Below are positions 55,127 through 64,000 of a stretch of 64,000 nucleotides of DNA, piece after piece. Numbering within the stretch: position 1 is the stretch's first letter; every line of letters begins with the position of its first letter. The notes beneath the pieces are model-generated. The model made no database searches. It worked only from the letters and a program-made list of their open reading frames with translations, and had not been told where the DNA came from. Both the position numbers and the translations under genes were made by a program. Origin of the DNA: Pseudomonadota bacterium (GTDB taxonomy: Bacteria; Pseudomonadota; Gammaproteobacteria; Xanthomonadales; Rhodanobacteraceae); assembly GCA_021827205.1 (NCBI GenBank), contig JAKAWV010000005.1:1-64000 (forward strand), read 5' to 3'.

Positions 55127-56008
55127 ATGGCCGTGAAACGAATTTTTGTCGTTGGATGTCCGCGTTCCGGCACGACCGTGGTACAGGCGCTGATCGCGCG
55201 CCATCCGGACGTGCATACCTTGCCCGAGACCGGCTTTTTTGAAGCCCTGTACGGCGGCACGCAGGCACGCTGGGGCGACCCGTATGCGCGCGATGGACGG
55301 CGCTGGTATCACCGCCGATTGCGTCTGGCGCAATCGCGCGGGCGGCGGCGCCTGCGCGAACTTGAGCATGGCACTGGCCTGAAGCGACGGCTGCCGGTGC
55401 CGTGGCGTGATGGCGCATGCACACAGCGCTTCGTGCGCATGCTCGATCACGCTGCGGCCCGGGCTAACTGCAGCGCCTGGATCGAAAAAACCCCGCAACA
55501 TCTGCTTTATCTGGACGAGATCGCGGCGGCGGTGCCGGATGCGCGTTTCGTGCATGTGATTCGCGCCGGCCGGGATGTGCTGGCCTCGATCGCCGATGCC
55601 GATCTGCACCAGCCCTGGCCGGATTTCTCCGGCGGCGTGGTGACCTGGGCGCGGCGCTGGAACCATGCGCTGGGATTGTCGCTGGCGCGGCAGGACGACC
55701 CGCGACATTTTCTTCTGTGCCTGGAAGACCTTACCCGCGACTTCGACGGCACATGGCATGCGCTGCGCGAGTTTCTCGATCTGGCGGTCGATCGCACCTT
55801 GCTGGCGCGGCCCGGCAGTCGCGTCAGCAGCGTCGATCACGAACCATGGCGGAGGCGCGAGACCACGGGCCGGATCAATACGCCCGAGCGCAAATACGAG
55901 CGACTGTTCGGTCCGGAGACGCGTGCCTGGATCGAATCCGCACTGTGCGACTACGCGCGCGCGCGGCGCCAGATCAGCGAGAACTGCGCGCAGTCCCGCT
56001 CGGGTTGA
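55127..56008 (+). CDS. Sulfotransferase-family protein
   Basis: 293 residues. The 5'-phosphosulfate-binding loop is VGCPRSGTTVVQALIA at the N-terminus. The 3'-phosphate-binding region is VIRAGRDVLASIADA and RRWNHALGLSL, with WIEKTPQHLLYLDEI between. This is the PAPS-dependent sulfotransferase (Sulfotransfer_3) pattern; the acceptor is unknown. The ATG at 55127 lies right after a GGAG. A GTG at 55133 would sit at a better distance from it, so the true start may be GTG. Confidence 0.8.
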   Translation: MAVKRIFVVGCPRSGTTVVQALIARHPDVHTLPETGFFEALYGGTQARWGDPYARDGRRWYHRRLRLAQSRGRRRLRELEHGTGLKRRLPVPWRDGACTQRFVRMLDHAAARANCSAWIEKTPQHLLYLDEIAAAVPDARFVHVIRAGRDVLASIADADLHQPWPDFSGGVVTWARRWNHALGLSLARQDDPRHFLLCLEDLTRDFDGTWHALREFLDLAVDRTLLARPGSRVSSVDHEPWRRRETTGRINTPERKYERLFGPETRAWIESALCDYARARRQISENCAQSRSG

Positions 56009-56049
56009 TGCCATACGGCAAGGCAGCAAGCCTGCCTTGCCGCGCGAGA

Positions 56050-58797
<2,748 letters not shown>

Positions 58798-59005
58798 GGG
58801 TCTCGCTCCTGACTGGATTTGTTGCTGATAGCAAGTGCTGAATTCGCGATGCTTGCGGCCCGAGATCGGGGCTTTGGCAGGCGCTCAGCAGTTGAGACAA
58901 GTCGCTGGCGGATGCGTTCGGCAGGCGCGCGCCGCCGTCACCGGCTGCGGTTCATCCGCGCTAGCATGGGCTGAATGTCCACTCCATACAATCGCATTTC
59001 ATGAC

Positions 59006-59920
59006 ATGCAGCATTCGATGATTTCGACGATGCTGGCCGCGGTTTCGCTGCGCGACCTGGCGCTGGTGCAGGCGGTGTGGCGTCACGGCAGCTTCAACAG
59101 TGCGGCACGCGCCATGCACATCAGCCCATCCGGGTTGTCGCATCAGGTGCAAAAGGTCGAACAAGCCCTGGGCGCGCCCCTGTTCGAGCGCGGTGGGCGG
59201 CGCGTCGTGCCCACGGCTGGCGGCCAGCGCCTGCTGGCGCACATCGACACGCTGCTGCATGCCGCTGAACACTTGCAGCAAATCGCCCGCGCCGGCGCCG
59301 TGGCCTTCGGTGGCGAGTTGCGCCTGGGCGTGCCAGCCTCGCTGGGGCCTTATCTGCTGCCGCATCTGATTACGCCGTTTCCGCAGCATTTTCCGGGCGC
59401 ACGGCTGAGTCTTTCCGAGGGCAAGCCCAAGGGCTTGCTGCGGCGTTTGCAGGAAGCCGAGCTGGACGCCGTGCTGGCGCCCGTCGCGCCGGCGCTCAGC
59501 GGTATCGCCGTGCGTTCGCTGTTCTTCGAGCCGTGGGAGCTGATGCTGCGCGCCGATCACCCGCTGGCCGGGCGGCGCCGGATCGCGCTGACGCAACTCG
59601 ATCCCGCCGCGGCCACGCTGATGGCCGAGAACCACGCTGAGGGGCAGGGCCACGTGCAGGACGTGAGTCTGGAAAGTCTCGCCGCGCTCACCACGCTGCG
59701 CGGCGGCTACGCGCTGGTGCCGACGCTGGCGCATGAGCGCCTCGCCTCGATGCCGGGCATCGTGCTGGCGCAGATCAAGGGACAGGCGCCGGGCCGCGAG
59801 ATCGCGCTGTACTGGCGCGAGGCCTCGCCCTGGCAGGCGGATCTGCACAATTTCGCCGTGCTGCTGGCCAAGGTGGCGAAGCAGCGCCCGCGCTTGAAAC
59901 TGATCACCGCCGAAGCTTGA
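59006..59920 (+). CDS. LysR-family regulator, OxyR-like but cysteine-free
   Basis: 304 residues from 59006 (ATGs at 59018 and 59030 are also in frame). The helix-turn-helix is LRDLALVQAVWRHGSFNSAARAMHISPSGLSHQ, read in two parts: LRDLALVQAVWRHGSFNSA and ARAMHISPSGLSHQVQKVE. The effector domain (LGVPASLGPYLLPHLITPF, then SEGKPKGLLRRLQEAELDAVL) resembles the OxyR branch. I find no cysteine in the encoded protein, so peroxide sensing by disulfide is excluded. Divergent to acnA, it may regulate it. Confidence 0.75.
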   Translation: MQHSMISTMLAAVSLRDLALVQAVWRHGSFNSAARAMHISPSGLSHQVQKVEQALGAPLFERGGRRVVPTAGGQRLLAHIDTLLHAAEHLQQIARAGAVAFGGELRLGVPASLGPYLLPHLITPFPQHFPGARLSLSEGKPKGLLRRLQEAELDAVLAPVAPALSGIAVRSLFFEPWELMLRADHPLAGRRRIALTQLDPAAATLMAENHAEGQGHVQDVSLESLAALTTLRGGYALVPTLAHERLASMPGIVLAQIKGQAPGREIALYWREASPWQADLHNFAVLLAKVAKQRPRLKLITAEA

Positions 59921-59991
59921 TCAGCTCAAACCGGGGAATGCCGCAACAAGTCCTGGCGTGCTTGCTGCGCGGCAAGCCACCCATGACTTGC

Positions 59992-60019
59992 GCAAGGTCT
60001 GAATTTGTTCAGACCTTGC
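59992..60019. terminator. Bidirectional hairpin between LysR and hflD genes
   Basis: GCAAGGTCTGAA and TTCAGACCTTGC form a perfect 12-base stem with loop TTTG, ending directly at the hflD stop codon. The two genes converge here. There is no long T run, but the stem alone fits a transcript end for both. Confidence 0.65.
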
Positions 60020-60658
60020 TTAGCCCTGATCCAGCGTCGCGCGCGACTGCAAACCGCGCGCCAGCATCAGCGTCTGCTTGCGCTGCAGCAGCAGGCGCCA
60101 CTGCGTGCCGCCAATCTGGCGCCACAGCACCGCCGCGCGCACCGCGGCCAGCAACGCGGCGCGGATGCGCTCGACCAGCGCCGGCTGATTGAGCATTTGC
60201 GCATTGCCGGTCACCAGCACGCGCGGGCGCAGGCTGCTGACCGTTTCGGCGTACAGACCGGCCAGACGCGCGATGACGCTGGCGTGATCGGGGCTGCCGA
60301 AATGCTCGGCCTGACGCTGCGCGTCGCGCAGGCCCTGCTGCAGGTGTTCAAGACGCGGGCCATCGGCCATCAGGCGACGCTCGATGCGCAGCACGGTCAG
60401 CGCCATGCGCGTGATCATGCCATCGGCCTGCTCGCCCTCGATCTGGCGAATCAGCGTCTGCAGCCCGAGGCGCACGCCGCCGATGCCGCCGAATACCGCC
60501 AGCGTGTCGGGCGCGTCGATGCGCAGCACACTGGCAAGGCTGGCCGCGTAGGCGCTGCTGTCGGCCTGACCCTGGGTGGCCAACGCGCGCACCAGCGCCA
60601 GCGCCTGAAACAAGCCGGCCAGGGCAAGGGTGCGTTCTTCCGAGCGATCGGTGGTCAT
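60020..60658 (-). CDS. hflD: High-frequency lysogenisation protein HflD
   Basis: 212 residues, the HflD (YcfC) length, all helical. The N-terminal [20 protein letters not shown] and the middle [29 protein letters not shown], read as [20 protein letters not shown], match the family. HflD is a peripheral membrane protein known in E. coli for effects on phage lambda cII. The gene starts 4 bases inside the end of mnmA (ATGA), as in many gammaproteobacteria. Confidence 0.93.
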   Translation of the reverse strand: MTTDRSEERTLALAGLFQALALVRALATQGQADSSAYAASLASVLRIDAPDTLAVFGGIGGVRLGLQTLIRQIEGEQADGMITRMALTVLRIERRLMADGPRLEHLQQGLRDAQRQAEHFGSPDHASVIARLAGLYAETVSSLRPRVLVTGNAQMLNQPALVERIRAALLAAVRAAVLWRQIGGTQWRLLLQRKQTLMLARGLQSRATLDQG

Positions 60659-61797
60659 TGCTGCGAACTCATTGCGGCGGGCTCTGGGCGGAGTGGCGGC
60701 GGAGCGATCAAACCGCCAAACACGGCGTCGCTGGCCTCAATGGTAGCGCCACCGAGGCATACCTCATCCTGATAGAACACGATGGACTGCCCGGGCGCCG
60801 GCGCACGCTGCGGTCGCGCGAAGCGCACGCGGCAGCCGTCGGCATCGATTTCCACATGGCACTCCTGCGCGGGCTGGCGGTAGCGGATCTGCGCCTGGCA
60901 AGTGAACACGTCGGCCGGCGCGTGGCCCGCGATCCAGGTTGGCGCCAAGGCGCGCAGCGTGCGCGCATCCAGCCATCGCGCGACGTCGCCCTGGGCGACG
61001 ATCAGCGTATTGACCGCGACATCCTTGCCCACGACGTACCACGCACCGCCACCCGCGCCGCGCACGCCGCCCAGACCCAACCCAGCGCGCTGACCGAGGG
61101 TGAAATACAGGCTGCCGGGGTGCTCGCCGACGCGGCGCCCGGCGCTATCGAGGATAGCCCCCGGTCGCGCCGGCAAGTACTGCGCCAGAAACGTGCGGAA
61201 ATCGCGCTCGCCGATGAAGCAGATGCCGGTGGAATCCTTCTTGGCCTGTGTCGGCAGCGCGTGCTCGCGCGCCAGTGCGCGCACCGCGGGCTTGTGCATC
61301 GCGCCCAGCGGAAACAGCGTGCGCGACAACTCGTACTGGCCCAACTGATGCAAAAAATAGCTCTGGTCCTTGGCCCTGTCCGCACCGCGCAGCAACTCGA
61401 AGCCCTGTGCGGTTTCGCGCACACGCGCGTAATGCCCGGTGGCGATGCGCTCGGCGCCCAGCGCCAGCGCGGCCTGCAGAAACACCTTGAACTTGATCTC
61501 GCGGTTGCACAGCACATCCGGATTGGGCGTGCGCCCGCGCGCGTATTCGTCGAGAAAATGCCGGAACACCTCGCGCAGATACTCGGCGGAGAAATCGCGC
61601 AGATGAAAGCGCAGGCCGAGACGTCCGGCGACGGCCACGGCGTCCTTGCGATCCTGCTCGGCATGGCAGTGCGGGTCGTCGGCGTCCGCGCGCCAGTTGC
61701 GCATGAACATGCACTCCACGGTGTGTCCATCCTGTTGCAACAACAGCGCGGCGACCGAGGAATCGACCCCGCCGGACAAACCCACGGCAACGCGCAT
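60655..61797 (-). CDS. mnmA: tRNA-specific 2-thiouridylase MnmA
   Basis: 380 residues from the ATG at 61797 (the ORF is open further up into the Nudix gene). The PP-loop is [18 protein letters not shown]. The catalytic cysteines are in [12 protein letters not shown] and [13 protein letters not shown]. It thiolates U34 of tRNA-Lys, -Glu and -Gln. The start lies 1 base after the Nudix stop, and hflD overlaps its end, so the three are one operon. Confidence 0.97.
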   Translation of the reverse strand: MRVAVGLSGGVDSSVAALLLQQDGHTVECMFMRNWRADADDPHCHAEQDRKDAVAVAGRLGLRFHLRDFSAEYLREVFRHFLDEYARGRTPNPDVLCNREIKFKVFLQAALALGAERIATGHYARVRETAQGFELLRGADRAKDQSYFLHQLGQYELSRTLFPLGAMHKPAVRALAREHALPTQAKKDSTGICFIGERDFRTFLAQYLPARPGAILDSAGRRVGEHPGSLYFTLGQRAGLGLGGVRGAGGGAWYVVGKDVAVNTLIVAQGDVARWLDARTLRALAPTWIAGHAPADVFTCQAQIRYRQPAQECHVEIDADGCRVRFARPQRAPAPGQSIVFYQDEVCLGGATIEASDAVFGGLIAPPPLRPEPAAMSSQQ

Positions 61798-61798
61798 C

Positions 61799-62284
61799 TC
61801 AGCCCCGGCCCGTGGCGCCCAGGCGTCCGATCGCGGCCAGCGGCAGACGCTGGCCGCCCAGCCAGGCATCGATGCTGGCCAGCACCAGGGACGTGCGCAG
61901 GCGCTGCGCGGCGGCGGCGATTTCCTCGCGCGTCAGCCACAGCACGCGCACGATGCCGGCATCCAGCGGTCGCGTGGCGTCGTGCTGCAGCGCCTCGGCG
62001 GCAAAGGCGAAGCGCAGCGTGACATCGCCATGGCGCGGATTCAGCCACGGCATCACCCCGATGAAGTGCCGCGGCGCCACGCGCCAGCCGGTTTCCTCCA
62101 GTGTCTCGCGCACCAGTGCATCGACGATCTCCTCGCCGGATTCCAGATGCCCGGCCGGCTGATTCAGGCACAGCACGCCGCGAATGTTTTCCTCAACCAT
62201 CAGGAATTGGTCGCCGCGCGCCACCACCGCCGCCACGGTCACGCGCGGTCGCCACACTGGCTCGACAGGGGTTTGCTGCGACAT
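61799..62284 (-). CDS. Nudix hydrolase (NudJ-like phosphatase)
   Basis: 161 residues from the ATG at 62284, which has GGAG 8 bases upstream. The Nudix box is complete: [23 protein letters not shown]. Written by position it is G-x5-E-x7-R-E-x2-E-E-x-[19 protein letters not shown] precedes it. NudJ in E. coli hydrolyses nucleotides and thiamin pyrophosphates. It heads the Nudix-mnmA-hflD operon and is divergent from clpS. Confidence 0.9.
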   Translation of the reverse strand: MSQQTPVEPVWRPRVTVAAVVARGDQFLMVEENIRGVLCLNQPAGHLESGEEIVDALVRETLEETGWRVAPRHFIGVMPWLNPRHGDVTLRFAFAAEALQHDATRPLDAGIVRVLWLTREEIAAAAQRLRTSLVLASIDAWLGGQRLPLAAIGRLGATGRG

Positions 62285-62361
62285 GTTTGCAATCTCCGGA
62301 AACGCCGCCATTGTGCCATTCACGCCTCTTGGTCGCGCGCCTCGCAGAGTATGATTTGCCC

Positions 62362-62709
62362 ATGAAATCGAGCATCAGCGCCATGGCCGAAGAACCACGC
62401 CATGAATACGAACAGGAACACGGCGTGGCGCTGGAAACCGCCAAGCCCGAACTGCAACGCCCGGCCATGTTCCAGGTCGTGCTGCTCAATGACGACTACA
62501 CGCCGATGGAGTTCGTGGTCGAGGTGTTGCGTGTGTTCTTCGGCATGCAGCAGGAACGTGCGGTGCAGGTGATGCTGCATGTGCACCACCGCGGCAAGGG
62601 CGTGTGTGGCGTATTCACGCGCGAAGTGGCGGAAACCAAGGTCAATCAGGTCAACGAATACGCGCGGGCGCACCAGCATCCCTTACTTTGCGATATGGAA
62701 AAGCTCTAA
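62362..62709 (+). CDS. clpS: ATP-dependent Clp protease adaptor ClpS
   Basis: 115 residues. The conserved adaptor core is [21 protein letters not shown], read with the D-D-Y-T-P-M-E-F motif that binds N-degron residues. It continues with [25 protein letters not shown]. An internal ATG at 62383 is an alternative start. It delivers N-end-rule substrates to ClpA, encoded 183 bases downstream on the same strand. Confidence 0.96.
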   Translation: MKSSISAMAEEPRHEYEQEHGVALETAKPELQRPAMFQVVLLNDDYTPMEFVVEVLRVFFGMQQERAVQVMLHVHHRGKGVCGVFTREVAETKVNQVNEYARAHQHPLLCDMEKL

Positions 62710-62758
62710 GCTGCCTCCATGTCGGCGGCATCCCGGAGGGCGGTCGGCATGGCCGCTC

Positions 62759-62776
62759 CGGCACATGGATGTGCCG
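62759..62776 (+). terminator. Hairpin between clpS and clpA
   Basis: CGGCACAT and ATGTGCCG are perfect 8-base arms with GG between, 50 bases after clpS. No T run follows, so it may only reduce read-through into clpA. Confidence 0.3.
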
Positions 62777-62892
62777 CCACGCACCGCACGTGAGTGCGTG
62801 CGCGGCAAAAGTGGCGCGGCTTGGCCGCGACCGTTTGCTCGCAAGCGGCGGCAGGAAGCCCGGTCTTGCAAATTGATACAGAGGTCAATCCG

Positions 62893-64000
62893 ATGTTCAG
62901 CAAGGATCTCGAACTCACCATAGGCCAGTGCTACAAGGATGCGCGCGAGCACCGTCACGAGTTCATGACGGTCGAGCACTTGCTGCTGGCGTTGCTCGGC
63001 AACGCCGCCGCGACCGGTGCGTTGCGCGCATGCGGCGCCGATCTCCCCAAGCTCGAGCACGACCTGCGCGAGATCATCACGCAGACGGTGCCGGTGCTTC
63101 CCGTCGATGACGAGCGCGATACCCAGCCGACGCTGGGCTTCCAGCGCGTGCTGCAGCGCGCCGTGTATCACGTGCAATCCTCGGGCCGCAAAGAGGTCAC
63201 CGGGGCCAACGTGCTGGTGGCGATCTTCGGCGAGAAGGATTCGCACGCGGTGTATTTCCTCAACCAGCAGGAAGTGAGCCGGCTGGACGTGGTCAACTAC
63301 ATCGCGCACGGCATCGCCAAGCTGGAGCCGGATGCCCCCAGCAACAGCAGTCCTGGCGAGCGCGAGCAGGAAGAGGGCGCGGATAGCAAATCCAATCCGC
63401 TGGGCGATTACGCGGTCAACCTCAACGATCTGGCGCGGCAAGGCAAGATCGATCCGCTGATCGGGCGCGCTGACGAGATCGAGCGCACCATCCACGTGCT
63501 GTGCCGGCGGCGCAAGAACAATCCGCTGTATGTCGGCGAGGCTGGCGTCGGCAAGACCGCGTTGGCCGAGGGTTTGGCGCGACGCATCGTCGAGGGCGGG
63601 GTGCCCGAGATCCTCAAGGACACCACGGTTTGGGCGCTGGATCTGGGCGCGCTGGTGGCCGGCACCAAGTACCGCGGCGATTTCGAGAAGCGCCTCAAGG
63701 GCGTCATCGCGCAGTTGCGCAAGGATCCCAAGGCGATCCTGTTCATCGACGAAATCCACACCATCATCGGCGCCGGATCTGCCTCGGGGGGCACCATGGA
63801 TGCCTCCAACCTGATCAAGCCTGTGCTGGCCTCGGGCGAGTTGCGTTGCATCGGCTCGACCACCTTCCAGGAATACCGCGGCATCTTCGAGAAGGACCGC
63901 GCGCTGGCGCGGCGTTTCCAGAAAATCGACGTGCCCGAGCCGTCACTGGCGGAAAGCGTGGAAATCCTCATCGGCCTCAAGAGCCGCTTCGAGGCGCACC
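62893..64000 (+). CDS. clpA: ATP-dependent Clp protease ATP-binding subunit ClpA (5' part)
   Basis: The first 369 residues; the gene continues past the window. The N-domain (MFSKDLELTIGQCYKDAREHRHEFMTVEHLLLAL, read as FMTVEHLLLALLGN) docks ClpS. The first AAA+ module begins about residue 180 with Walker A GEAGVGKTALAEG and Walker B ILFIDEIHTIIGAG. AGAGG precedes the ATG. ClpA unfolds substrates for ClpP. Confidence 0.97.
   Translation, partial: MFSKDLELTIGQCYKDAREHRHEFMTVEHLLLALLGNAAATGALRACGADLPKLEHDLREIITQTVPVLPVDDERDTQPTLGFQRVLQRAVYHVQSSGRKEVTGANVLVAIFGEKDSHAVYFLNQQEVSRLDVVNYIAHGIAKLEPDAPSNSSPGEREQEEGADSKSNPLGDYAVNLNDLARQGKIDPLIGRADEIERTIHVLCRRRKNNPLYVGEAGVGKTALAEGLARRIVEGGVPEILKDTTVWALDLGALVAGTKYRGDFEKRLKGVIAQLRKDPKAILFIDEIHTIIGAGSASGGTMDASNLIKPVLASGELRCIGSTTFQEYRGIFEKDRALARRFQKIDVPEPSLAESVEILIGLKSRFEAH

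Overview
The window looks like a GC-rich gammaproteobacterial chromosome of the Xanthomonadales, most like the Rhodanobacteraceae/Lysobacteraceae side. The clearest signs are the block dapB, carA-carB-greA, ABC-F, rpfE-recJ-prfB-lysS and the block clpA-clpS-Nudix-mnmA-hflD. YciI-BolA, smc-zipA and the aconitase and acyl-CoA ligase (rpfA/rpfB-like) genes agree with this. Genus cannot be fixed from the sequence alone.

Region by region: 1-3.4 kb is accessory. It holds an IS3 transposase end, the hopanoid pair hpnK-hpnL, a frameshifted IS630 transposase tail and a higBA toxin-antitoxin pair with a palindromic operator. 3.4-13.7 kb has DUF1993, a secreted protein, a phospholipase D/cardiolipin synthase-like protein, a PilZ-like protein coupled to ispG, a large secreted BNR-repeat protein and an FMN reductase. 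13.8-16.3 kb has a cytochrome c, a short-chain cis-prenyltransferase of the mycobacterial Rv1086 type, and decayed fragments around a small membrane protein. 16.3-17.7 kb is a DAHP synthase gene behind a ribosome-mediated attenuator with an aromatic-rich leader peptide. 17.7-22.5 kb has metZ and then a nitrogen operon (porin-glnK-amtB) with a sigma-54 promoter and paired NtrC sites. 23.2-31.9 kb has recQ, yajD, a metal transporter with a Zur-like operator, ligA, dapB and a 2OG-Fe(II) oxygenase. 32-46 kb is the car/rpfE/lysS block. 46-64 kb carries smc, zipA, an acyl-CoA-binding protein, a PilZ protein, fadD, a serine carboxypeptidase, a sulfotransferase, acnA with a divergent LysR regulator, then hflD-mnmA-Nudix and clpS-clpA (clpA runs off the end).

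The most unusual feature is a small four-helix-bundle (S23/IVP-family) gene placed between carA and carB. It is bounded by tandem 7-bp repeats in inverted orientation (GGGACTC on the left, GAGTCCC on the right), and it is translationally coupled to carA. A second, gene-less pair of degenerate heptamer arrays sits at the 3' end of lysS, and in both places the array supplies the extreme C-terminus of the host enzyme (both contain GTRDS). This looks like a recurring insertion or repeat system. Other points of interest are the aroG attenuator, the NtrC/sigma-54 control of a porin-led ammonium operon, the actinobacterial-type prenyltransferase, and an rpf-like neighbourhood with no rpfF/rpfC/rpfG in the window.

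Functions are inferred from protein sequence features and neighbourhood only; no database search was run.
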